This document shows positions 1 through 4,946 of a stretch of DNA of 5,633 nucleotides, piece by piece (the first letter of the stretch is position 1; each line of letters starts with the position of its first letter). The DNA lies in NCBI GenBank assembly GCA_027294925.1, contig JAPULM010000118.1, positions 1 to 5,633 on the forward strand. The letters run 5' to 3'. The position numbers were made by a program, and so were the translations under genes. The DNA comes from a bacterium (lineage in GTDB: Bacteria > Tectomicrobia > Entotheonellia > Entotheonellales > Entotheonellaceae). The notes beneath the pieces are model-generated. The model was not told the origin of the DNA. It did not search any database and worked only from the letters and a program-made list of their open reading frames with translations.

Positions 1-1
1 G

Positions 2-553
2 ATTTGGGTGAGCGTTGAGATCGACGGTATCCATCGGAGTACAGATGGCGGTGATAGCTGGCAACGTCTTCCCGCGCTGGGCGAAAACGAGCTGAACCAG
101 GACATCCACGGTCTGATGATCAGCCCTGATCCGCACAGAAAAATCATAGCCACTACCCCGGATGGCATTTGGACCAGCACGGACGAAGGGCAGAGCTGGT
201 CGCTGCACGCTTTCCCGCGTTTCTTCGAGCGGGGAATCTCGTATTGTCGTGGTGTGGCACTGAAAGCCGATGATCCGGACGTCATGTTTGTGGGCAACGG
301 CGATTTTATCCCGGGCAAGGTCGGTGCTATCCAGCGTTCGACTGATGGCGGGCAAACGTGGGAGGCCGCTCCTTTACCCGTCGTCCCAAACTCGACCATC
401 TATTGGTTTGCCACGAATTCGGCAGATCCCGATTTTATTGTGGCTAACAGCCTGCATGGTTATGTCTACACCAGTCATGACGCTGGCGTGTCGTGGAATA
501 AATCAGAACGGGAGTTTGGTGAGGTACGAGCCTTGGCCTGGACGCCGAATTAA
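2..553 (+). CDS. Asp-box (BNR/sortilin-like) beta-propeller protein, 3' part
   Basis: The reading frame is open from the left edge (…I-W-V-S-V-E…), so the 5' end lies outside the window. The GTG at 8 is most likely an internal valine. Four Asp-box motifs (S/T-x-D-x-G-x-x-W) are visible: STDGGDSW (nt ~38-61), STDEGQSW (~176-199), STDGGQTW (~338-361) and SHDAGVSW (~473-496). They are spaced about 46-54 residues apart, as expected for successive blades of a beta-propeller. Such proteins are often annotated as glycosyl hydrolase, exo-alpha-sialidase or Ycf48/photosystem II assembly-like, but the Asp-box is a structural turn and does not prove an enzyme. No catalytic residues can be assigned. The protein ends with a normal TAA at 551-553, just before a repeat cluster. 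The family call is firm; the function is unknown. Confidence 0.85.
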   Translation: MWVSVEIDGIHRSTDGGDSWQRLPALGENELNQDIHGLMISPDPHRKIIATTPDGIWTSTDEGQSWSLHAFPRFFERGISYCRGVALKADDPDVMFVGNGDFIPGKVGAIQRSTDGGQTWEAAPLPVVPNSTIYWFATNSADPDFIVANSLHGYVYTSHDAGVSWNKSEREFGEVRALAWTPN

Positions 554-564
554 GCTCTCACTCG

Positions 565-736
565 TCTCAACAAATATCCTCCAAATCCCCTCTCCCCTTG
601 TGGGCGAGGGCGAGGGTGAAGAGATGTTTGTGGAGGGTGCCTCCCATGCACCGCCCGCTCTCAACAAATCCCCTCTTGGGAGGGGTGGCGCGTAGCGCCG
701 GGGTGGGTTGCCCCCTCTCTCCCGAAGGTGAGGGGG
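565..736. repeat. Cluster of GC-rich dispersed palindromic repeats
   Basis: This stretch is built of CCCCTC/GAGGGG palindromes. The hairpins visible are: 588-596 with 602-610 (9 bp, one mismatch, loop CTTGT); 670-675 with 680-685 (CCCCTC/GAGGGG, loop TTGG); 687-691 with 695-699 (GGCGC/GCGCC, loop GTA); and 711-717 with 730-736 (CCCCCTC/GAGGGGG, 12-nt loop). The 11-mer TCTCAACAAAT occurs at 565-575 and again at 659-669, each shortly before a CCCCTCT run, so there seem to be two related units. Elements of this look are scattered through many bacterial genomes as REP/MITE-like repeats; that identification is by appearance only. The cluster may also help end transcription of the upstream gene. 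Confidence 0.75.
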
Positions 737-755
737 ACTAAGAAAGGAAAAACCC

Positions 756-1289
756 ATGGCCAGAATTCCATACGTCGAAAAAGACACCGCAACCGCAGAG
801 GCAAAAGAGTTATACGATAGTTTTGCCCAGCAGTTTAACCTAGACGAGGTGCCCAATGTCGTGAAGGCATTGTCAAATAACCCCAAGCTGGCCAAGCGAG
901 TTTTCCCCCTTGCCGATTATTTTATGCATCAATCCGCCCTGGACCCTCGGTTGCGCGAGTTAGCCGTACTCATTCTCATGACACGGCTCAACTGCAATTA
1001 CGGTTTCGTACGGCATATCTCAATCGCCGAAGGCACGGGGATTTCCCGCGAGCAGATCGACAATATCGGCTCGTATCAAACGAGTTCGCTGTTTACTGAT
1101 GACGACAAGTTAGTCCTGCGCTACGCTGACGACCTGACCCAGAAGGGCACGGTCGATGACGAGCTATTTCAACAGGTCCAAGACTGCATAGGACAGGAAC
1201 ATATTCTCGATCTGACCGCTGCGACCTCCTTCTGGAATATGATGGCCCGCAACCTCAATGCTCTAAAGATCGATTTGGAGGACTGGTAA
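756..1289 (+). CDS. Carboxymuconolactone decarboxylase/AhpD-like family protein
   Basis: A 177-residue protein with the alpha-helical CMD/AhpD fold signature: LDPRLRELAVLILMTRLNC around residues 62-80, then N-Y-G-F-V-R-H, then A-E-G-T-G-I-S. By position, E68, C80 and H87 match the proton-relay Glu, first Cys and His of AhpD. The second cysteine of the CxxC pair is replaced by G83, where many CMD-type proteins have Glu (CxYEW). A peroxidase-type dithiol role is therefore unlikely, and a decarboxylase-like or binding role is possible; the substrate is unknown. The start at ATG 756 is supported by AAAGGA at 743-748, seven bases upstream, directly after the palindromic repeat cluster. It is convergent with the methyltransferase operon, with only 43 bases between the stops. 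It reads as a stand-alone gene. Family is confident, activity is not. Confidence 0.88.
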   Translation: MARIPYVEKDTATAEAKELYDSFAQQFNLDEVPNVVKALSNNPKLAKRVFPLADYFMHQSALDPRLRELAVLILMTRLNCNYGFVRHISIAEGTGISREQIDNIGSYQTSSLFTDDDKLVLRYADDLTQKGTVDDELFQQVQDCIGQEHILDLTAATSFWNMMARNLNALKIDLEDW

Positions 1290-1309
1290 GCCCCGCTCAA
1301 AGCGTATCT

Positions 1310-1343
1310 AAAAAGTGACAGAACTGCTCTTCCTATTTCTGTC
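1310..1343 (-). terminator. Candidate intrinsic terminator of the TetR operon
   Basis: Read on the minus strand, GACAGAA (1343-1337) pairs perfectly with TTCTGTC (1323-1317) across a 13-nt loop, and the stem is followed by AC and then five Ts (1314-1310). The methyltransferase stop codon (1335-1333) lies within the loop, so the last codons and the terminator overlap. The 7-bp stem is modest, so strength is uncertain. In the plus direction no T-tract follows the stem, so it should not serve the convergent gene in the same way. Confidence 0.55.
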
Positions 1344-1956
1344 CTGAAAGAAAGAGAATATTTCCTGACGATACCTGGTGCTGCTCCGCCGTGACGGCCT
1401 GGAAGCCTGCTGCCGTGAGAAGGGCGAGCGCTTCTTCGGGCGTGTAGAAACGATAAATCGAAGCCGGGAACTGCGCGGTTATCTGTGTATCAGCCGCCGA
1501 CCGGCAACCCAGCACAAAGCGTGCTCCGTCCTTCATGACGCGCTGGATTTCTCGAAGATGCTCGTCTGGATTTGACCAGAAGTACAGCGTATGGACGCTG
1601 AGAACGGAGTCGAATCGATGCTCTGGATACGGGAGATGCGTACTGTCCGTACAGGTGATTTCGACCCGACCGTCTTTGATCAGCTCTCGATTGTGTCGGC
1701 TGGCCATACGCACCATGGCGGCTGAAACATCCACTCCGGCCACAAAGCCGTCTGGAACCAACGCTGCTGCGCGGGCCAGCGTTCGCCCATGGCCACATCC
1801 CACGTCGAGTACGTGGCTGTTTGCGCGCAGCCCTAAGAGCTGGAGGGCCTGCTCATTTTCAGGCGTTGTTTCAACAGCCATAATGCGGCCGAGGATTTTT
1901 CCCACCAGGCCGGTTGGGCAGCGCGCTTGCCGGGCTATCCATTCAGGACGTTGCAT
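1333..1956 (-). CDS. Class I SAM-dependent methyltransferase
   Basis: A 207-residue protein of the Methyltransf_11/UbiE-like type. SAM-binding motif I is V-L-D-V-G-C-G-H-G (residues 49-57); the acidic end of strand 2 is G-V-D-V-S with D76; motif D-S-T-H-L-P-Y (104-110) follows; and F-D-S-V-L-S-V-H-T-L-Y-F-W (115-127) is the strand-4 region, where substrate specificity often lies. The C-terminus has a typical F-Y-T-P-E-E-A…A-G-F segment. The frame stays open upstream to an ATG at 2043, but ATG 1956 is preferred: GGAGGAG sits seven bases ahead of it, the next residues read as a normal N-terminus, and the longer form would overlap the preceding gene. It is the last gene of a tight operon behind a TetR regulator and a small membrane protein. 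The substrate (small molecule, lipid or protein) cannot be told. Confidence 0.9.
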   Translation of the reverse strand: MQRPEWIARQARCPTGLVGKILGRIMAVETTPENEQALQLLGLRANSHVLDVGCGHGRTLARAAALVPDGFVAGVDVSAAMVRMASRHNRELIKDGRVEITCTDSTHLPYPEHRFDSVLSVHTLYFWSNPDEHLREIQRVMKDGARFVLGCRSAADTQITAQFPASIYRFYTPEEALALLTAAGFQAVTAEQHQVSSGNILFLSGQK

Positions 1957-1963
1957 GTTTTCT

Positions 1964-1970
1964 CTCCTCC
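1964..1970 (-). promoter_or_regulatory. Ribosome binding site fixing the methyltransferase start
   Basis: GGAGGAG on the minus strand ends seven bases before the ATG at 1956-1954. This favours the 207-residue methyltransferase over the 236-residue version that begins at 2043 inside the upstream gene. Confidence 0.85.
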
Positions 1971-1987
1971 GACCCTTTCCGGTCCTT

Positions 1988-2179
1988 TCAAGCCTTGTCA
2001 CGGTATACGACCCGAATGCCAGCCCAGTAGGTGAGACACGCACCTACGACCGTCCCCCCAAACCCGATAGTCAGTTCGTTCAAGCCAGCAATACAACTCC
2101 GAGGAATCATGAGACCATACCCCACCAGCAGGGTTGGTAGCACAAAACCGATGAGGGGGTAGAAATAACTGAAACGCAC
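1988..2179 (-). CDS. Small two-helix membrane protein, uncharacterised
   Basis: A 63-residue protein with two hydrophobic segments, roughly residues 8-25 (L-I-G-F-V-L-P-T-L-L-V-G-Y-G-L) and 37-56 (T-I-G-F-G-G-T-V-V-G-A-C-L-T-Y-W-A-G-I). Between them is a short loop with P-R-S-C-I-A-G-L-N-E, and a basic tail R-V-V-Y-R-D-K-A follows. By the positive-inside rule the C-terminus, and therefore also the N-terminus, would be cytoplasmic. It starts at GTG 2179-2177 with a very strong AAGGAGG seven bases upstream, and that binding site abuts the stop codon of the TetR gene (2196-2194). The methyltransferase starts 31 bases after its stop. The binding site, spacing and coherent two-helix composition argue that it is real despite its size. 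I do not recognise the family. It could be a membrane anchor, a sensor or a substrate-handling partner of its neighbours. Confidence 0.75.
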   Translation of the reverse strand: MRFSYFYPLIGFVLPTLLVGYGLMIPRSCIAGLNELTIGFGGTVVGACLTYWAGIRVVYRDKA

Positions 2180-2186
2180 GGTGTGT

Positions 2187-2193
2187 CCTCCTT
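2187..2193 (-). promoter_or_regulatory. Ribosome binding site of the small membrane protein
   Basis: AAGGAGG on the minus strand, seven bases before the GTG start at 2179. It lies directly beside the TetR stop codon (2196-2194), the usual layout for translational coupling within an operon. It is the main evidence that the 63-residue frame is translated. Confidence 0.8.
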
Positions 2194-2892
2194 TTAGACC
2201 CTCTTAACCAGACTATGCACCAGGAAATGTTGGACGGTTTCTTTTGCGACTGCCTCACTCGTGCTTTGCGGACTCGCATCCCAATGCCGATGTACGGCCC
2301 AAAACACGACAGTCTCCAGTATGAGACGTGCGGCGGTCGCAGCATCCGGCAGCACATAGAACAGTTTCCTCCGCATCCGGTCTTCCAAATATTGAGTCAG
2401 GAGTTGAAGAAGTCCGCCCCTGGCTCCTTCAAACCACAACGCTGCAAGTTCCGGCAGATCTGGGGCTGAGCGATCAAGCAGCTTGATCCCATTCCGGTTG
2501 CGCGCCAGTGTCTCGTATAGTTCATCAACAATCGCGTTGATTTCCTGACGCGGCTGCATCACGCGCTGACGGCCAAGCGCGAGAGCCAGAACCGGCATGC
2601 CTTGCTCCTGTATGAGCCGTTCACGCACATAGTGGAGGGTCGCGCCTGACTGTGGAGTAGGCACCGGCAGCGGCGGTGGTGAAACAATGGGCCGTTTAGT
2701 GTCCGCATAGCGCACGGCGAGGTCGAATAATGCCTCTTTGCTCTTGACGTAGAGATACACAGTGCCTTTGGCTACGCCGAGGGCTTCGGCGATATCTGCC
2801 ATTTGCGTCCGGCGGTAGCCTTGGTCAATGAAAACCTGGAGCGCGCAGTCCACAAGCCTATCGAACCGGTCTGCTGGGATTTTTCTAGCCAT
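2194..2892 (-). CDS. TetR/AcrR family transcriptional regulator
   Basis: A 232-residue protein. Residues ~9-57 form the TetR_N DNA-binding domain: D-R-L-V-D-C-A-L-Q-V-F-I-D-Q-G-Y, then T-Q-M-A-D-I-A-E-A-L-G-V-A-K-G-T-V-Y-L-Y, with the helix-turn-helix at about 31-50, then K-S-K-E-A-L-F. The remaining ~175 residues are the helical ligand-binding and dimerisation region, which varies and does not reveal the ligand. The start at ATG 2892 fits the usual N-terminus of the family. No Shine-Dalgarno sequence precedes it, and the likely -10 box ends only six bases upstream, so the message may be leaderless. It heads an operon with a small membrane protein and a methyltransferase. A 15-bp palindrome between its promoter boxes suggests it represses itself and the whole operon. 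Confidence 0.93.
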   Translation of the reverse strand: MARKIPADRFDRLVDCALQVFIDQGYRRTQMADIAEALGVAKGTVYLYVKSKEALFDLAVRYADTKRPIVSPPPLPVPTPQSGATLHYVRERLIQEQGMPVLALALGRQRVMQPRQEINAIVDELYETLARNRNGIKLLDRSAPDLPELAALWFEGARGGLLQLLTQYLEDRMRRKLFYVLPDAATAARLILETVVFWAVHRHWDASPQSTSEAVAKETVQHFLVHSLVKRV

Positions 2893-2898
2893 GATGAA

Positions 2899-2927
2899 TT
2901 TATATAATAACTGACTAGGTCAGTCAA
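2899..2927 (-). promoter_or_regulatory. Promoter of the TetR operon
   Basis: On the minus strand, a -35 box TTGACT (2927-2922) and a -10 box TATAAA (2904-2899) are separated by exactly 17 bases; each matches the sigma-70 consensus at 5 of 6 positions. Transcription would begin around 2892, on or within a base or two of the ATG of the TetR gene. Confidence 0.7.
2910..2924. promoter_or_regulatory. Candidate TetR operator inside the promoter
   Basis: The palindrome ACTGAC-TAG-GTCAGT has perfect 6-bp arms and a 3-bp centre. It overlaps the end of the -35 box and fills much of the spacer before the -10 box, where a bound repressor would block RNA polymerase. TGAC/GTCA half-sites of about this spacing are typical of TetR-family operators. 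Binding by the adjacent regulator is inferred from position and symmetry. Confidence 0.7.
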
Positions 2928-3273
2928 TATGAATAGAGAGAATGGCCCTCCGGTATTCAATGGACAGAAAGGAGCGCTAAGAGGACAGGTGGCGCGATCA
3001 GGAAAAGCATATCCGTCGTTTTGCGTAGGGCCTGGGTTAGGCATTCCTAAAGTAACCCGCTATCCAGTCGACATGTCCCCATAAGGCCGTAGGCGGGGAA
3101 CTCCTGACTTCCTCTTATTTCCCTCTTCTTGTCCTCCTGTCCCCGCTCATGGCTTCTCGTTTGTCTCTCCTCCATCTTGAGCTTCAATGACGACCCTGCC
3201 GTCGCTGTTGGCCTTGTCCGGCGTATCCATTAGGGGCTCTTCCAGGACACCACATGAATTTTGTACTCGTTCC
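2928..3273. other. Gene-poor divergent spacer
   Basis: Between the TetR promoter and the SDR control region I see no convincing gene. Frames in it lack recognisable domains or a well-placed ribosome binding site. The stretch from about 3101 to 3176 is strongly pyrimidine-rich on the plus strand, with repeated CCTC and CTTC runs. No tRNA, transposase remnant or clear intrinsic terminator is seen. A promoter for the SDR must lie here or nearby, but no good -35/-10 pair stands out. Confidence 0.5.
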
Positions 3274-3292
3274 CGGTACCTTGACCGTACCG
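3274..3292. promoter_or_regulatory. Inverted repeat upstream of the SDR, possible operator
   Basis: CGGTAC-N7-GTACCG is a 19-bp inverted repeat with perfect 6-bp arms, ending eight bases before the AAGGAGGA ribosome binding site. Its size and position suit a dimeric regulator or a short mRNA hairpin near the translation start. It does not resemble the ACTGAC/GTCAGT palindrome of the TetR promoter. Confidence 0.4.
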
Positions 3293-3300
3293 TTTTAAGT

Positions 3301-3308
3301 AAGGAGGA
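3301..3308 (+). promoter_or_regulatory. Ribosome binding site fixing the SDR start
   Basis: AAGGAGGA lies just ahead of ATG 3313 and decides the start. The frame is open upstream to an ATG at 3187, but the extra 42 residues have no SDR-like sequence, and the Rossmann strand begins properly only after the 3313 start. Confidence 0.9.
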
Positions 3309-3312
3309 AATT

Positions 3313-4080
3313 ATGCCAGGAAGATTGGCCGACAAGGTCGTATTAATTACAGGAGCCGGCGGTGGACAGGGCAGAGCGGCAGCCGTGCTGTTTGCTCAAG
3401 AAGGCGCCAAAGTTGTGGTGACCGATATCAAAGTCGAAGGCGGACAAGAGACCGTTCAGTTGGTCAAAGCGGCAGGGGGAGAGGCCGTCTTTCAGGAGAC
3501 GGACGTTTCAAAGGCGGTAGACGTCGAAGCTGCAGTCCGTTGTGCAGTCGCAACCTATGGCGGTTTGCACATCATGTATAATAACGCGGCTGTGCTGCAC
3601 AAGAATGACACGACCGTCACCAACCTTGAAGAAGACATGTGGGACTTCATCATTGGTGTGAATCTCAAGGGCGTCTATTTGGGCTGCAAATATGCGATTC
3701 CAGAAATCACGAATGCCGGCGGCGGCTCGGTCATAAACGTTTCATCGTTGGCCGGACTCTTAGGCGTTGGCAATGTACACGCCTATACGGCGGCGAAGGG
3801 CGGCGTGATTTCGCTCACCCGCGCTATTGCCACCGGCTATGCGGCCAAAAACATCCGCTGCAACGTCATCTGTCCAGGCGCTGTCGATACGCCAATGATG
3901 GCCCACGTTCTCCACAGCTCCAATCCCAAGCGGCTGGAACGTGTGGCAAAGAGTCACCCCATCGGCCGCGTGGGGACGCCAGAAGACATTGCTTCCATGG
4001 CGTTATTTTTGGCCTCGGATGAGTCGTCGTGGGTGACGGGATCAGTGTTTACCGTTGATGGGGGGTATGCTGCGCAGTAA
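3313..4080 (+). CDS. Short-chain dehydrogenase/reductase (classical SDR)
   Basis: A 255-residue NAD(P)-dependent oxidoreductase of normal classical-SDR length. The cofactor motif T-G-A-G-G-G-Q-G is at residues 13-20 (TGxxxGxG). D38 at the end of strand 2 (V-V-V-T-D-I) favours NAD(H) over NADP(H). D64-V65 caps the adenine pocket, N90-N91-A92 is the NNAG-like motif, and N117, S145, Y158 and K162 make up the catalytic tetrad (Y-T-A-A-K). C-P-G-A-V-D-T-P follows, and the C-terminus reads W-V-T-G-S-V-F-T-V-D-G-G-Y. It will oxidise an alcohol or reduce a ketone; the substrate is not predictable, and names such as glucose dehydrogenase or FabG would be over-calls. It is divergent from the TetR operon with about 420 bases between starts. 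Its final codons merge into an 11-bp repeat array. Confidence 0.95.
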   Translation: MPGRLADKVVLITGAGGGQGRAAAVLFAQEGAKVVVTDIKVEGGQETVQLVKAAGGEAVFQETDVSKAVDVEAAVRCAVATYGGLHIMYNNAAVLHKNDTTVTNLEEDMWDFIIGVNLKGVYLGCKYAIPEITNAGGGSVINVSSLAGLLGVGNVHAYTAAKGGVISLTRAIATGYAAKNIRCNVICPGAVDTPMMAHVLHSSNPKRLERVAKSHPIGRVGTPEDIASMALFLASDESSWVTGSVFTVDGGYAAQ

Positions 4081-4157
4081 GCGGCGCAATAGCGGCGCAA
4101 TAGCTTCGCAATAGCGGCGCAGTAGCAGTGTAACTGCGGCGCAGTAGCGGCTGTGCG
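4069..4157. repeat. 11-bp tandem array GCGGCGCAATA overlapping the SDR 3' end
   Basis: Seven consecutive 11-base units run from 4081 to 4157: two exact GCGGCGCAATA, then GCTTCGCAATA, GCGGCGCAGTA, GCAGTGTAACT, GCGGCGCAGTA and GCGGCTGTGCG. A further unit-like GCTGCGCAGTA lies at 4069-4079 within the last codons and stop of the SDR, offset by one base. The period is 11, not a multiple of three, so the array is not coding. Units decay from left to right, which looks like replication slippage followed by drift. Confidence 0.85.
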
Positions 4158-4191
4158 TATCTTCTTGTCTTCGCGTTCATCCTGTTTTACC

Positions 4192-4217
4192 GAGCAGCGC
4201 CGTCCACGGCGCTGCTC
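4192..4217. terminator. Perfect 11-bp hairpin between convergent genes, possible terminator
   Basis: GAGCAGCGCCG (4192-4202) pairs perfectly with CGGCGCTGCTC (4207-4217) around a TCCA loop. It is a very stable GC-rich stem between the stops of the convergent SDR and the exported-protein gene. No T-tract follows on either strand, so it is not a standard intrinsic terminator. It may protect 3' ends, act with Rho or serve as a protein-binding site. Confidence 0.5.
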
Positions 4218-4223
4218 CTCCAG

Positions 4224-4285
4224 GAATTGCAAGAATTGCAAGAAGTCGGCAAGAAGTCTGCAAGAAGTTTGCAAGAAGTCTGAAT
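4224..4285. repeat. Second tandem array, GAAGTCTGCAA units of 11 bp
   Basis: Two 9-base units GAATTGCAA (4224-4232, 4233-4241) lead into four 11-base units: GAAGTCGGCAA, GAAGTCTGCAA, GAAGTTTGCAA and GAAGTCTGAAT (4242-4285). All but the last share a GCAA end. The sequence differs from the array at 4081-4157, but the 11-base period is the same and both units contain GCAA. It ends 13 bases short of the stop codon of the minus-strand exported-protein gene. Confidence 0.8.
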
Positions 4286-4298
4286 TTCTACGGCTACC

Positions 4299-4814
4299 CT
4301 ATTCTCCTAACACCTGTTCCCAGGTGGTGGTTTGTTTCTGCTTTTGACCTGAGGCCGTCTCTGTCACCTCGATCTGCATGCCGTCGCCGGTCATCACGAT
4401 ATTGACCTCGAAATCCACCGTACCAATCGCGGCCTCGACCTGCTTGCACTGTAAGGCGTCCAGGGCCTGCATCGGCGTCAGCTCTTTAATGAGATCGCTG
4501 GCAAAATTGATACGCAAGCCGACGGCCAGCTCGGTCCCCAGGGCGATGAATCTGTCGCGGCTAATGACCGTCGTCGGGGCCTCCATGTGGGCCTTGACCT
4601 GAAATGGCGGGGTCACTCCCCCACCGAGTTCTGCAGGCCGAAAGACCTGACACAGTCGCACGCGATCGAGCGTGAATTTCCCGTCTTTTTCTACCACCAG
4701 CTCAGTCGTGAGCTGGGAAGGTGAATCAGCAAGGGCTGGATAAGTAAAGGTCAGACATCCAAACACGCCAAGCACGCTTAGTATAGTAGTGAAAATGCCA
4801 GTCCGTATTCTCAT
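4299..4814 (-). CDS. Exported (periplasmic) protein of unknown function
   Basis: A 171-residue protein with a clear Sec signal peptide: basic M-R-I-R, a hydrophobic core at about residues 7-24, and a cleavage site after A27-L28-A29. The V-F-G-C at 17-20 is a poor lipobox match, so a soluble exported protein is favoured over a lipoprotein. The mature part (~142 residues) is beta-rich in look, with two cysteines, C55 and C123, that could form a disulfide, and a polar C-terminus (K-Q-K-Q-T-T-T-W). I do not recognise a family. ATG 4814 is supported by AAGGAG six bases upstream. It lies downstream of, and in the same direction as, the MMPL-type transporter gene, with 132 bases between. A role as a periplasmic partner of that transporter is possible but only inferred. 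Confidence 0.82.
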   Translation of the reverse strand: MRIRTGIFTTILSVLGVFGCLTFTYPALADSPSQLTTELVVEKDGKFTLDRVRLCQVFRPAELGGGVTPPFQVKAHMEAPTTVISRDRFIALGTELAVGLRINFASDLIKELTPMQALDALQCKQVEAAIGTVDFEVNIVMTGDGMQIEVTETASGQKQKQTTTWEQVLGE

Positions 4815-4847
4815 TGCATTCTCCTTTTTCCGTTTTGATGCAGACTA

Positions 4848-4875
4848 AGTATCGGAAGACTTTTCCCTTTCGCAA
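4848..4875 (-). promoter_or_regulatory. Weak candidate promoter of the exported-protein gene
   Basis: On the minus strand, TTGCGA (4875-4870) and GATACT (4853-4848) are separated by 16 bases, giving a plausible but imperfect sigma-70 pair. It lies in the 132-base gap after the transporter gene, so the exported protein may be transcribed on its own or together with the transporter. Confidence 0.3.
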
Positions 4876-4946
4876 GAGGGGCGATCAGGACACACCTAAA
4901 CACGCCGGCAATAGGCGGCGACAATAGCCACCCTATCAGGACTCCG

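Noticed and set aside
270..695. Plus-strand frame running from the Asp-box gene into the repeats
   Set aside because: It is out of frame with the Asp-box motifs and ends in translated repeat sequence.
503..895. Minus-strand frame across the repeat cluster
   Set aside because: Its translation is mostly translated palindromic repeat (P-L-P-R-G-D type strings) and antisense of two real genes.
1957..2043. Longer methyltransferase starting at 2043
   Set aside because: It would overlap the membrane-protein gene and lacks a good ribosome binding site; ATG 1956 has GGAGGAG at ideal spacing.
1535..2140. 201-codon plus-strand frame opposite the methyltransferase
   Set aside because: It is antisense to a clear methyltransferase and has low-complexity, arginine/serine-rich content without a domain.
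3187..3312. Upstream in-frame extension of the SDR to ATG 3187
   Set aside because: The added 42 residues have no SDR homology by eye, and AAGGAGGA sits directly before ATG 3313.
3147..3335. 62-codon minus-strand frame upstream of the SDR
   Set aside because: It overlaps the SDR start and ribosome binding site, has no recognisable domain, and the region looks like a spacer.
4069..4285. CRISPR array
   Set aside because: The repeats are 9-11 bases and directly tandem, with no spacers and no cas genes.
4754..4766. Lipoprotein lipobox in the exported protein (V-F-G-C)
   Set aside because: Phe at the -2 position is not typical, and a better signal peptidase I site (A-L-A) follows at residue 29.
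2994..4890. GCGATCAGGA occurring at about 2994 and 4881 as a possible repeat pair
   Set aside because: Only ten bases match and the flanks differ; chance similarity is likely.
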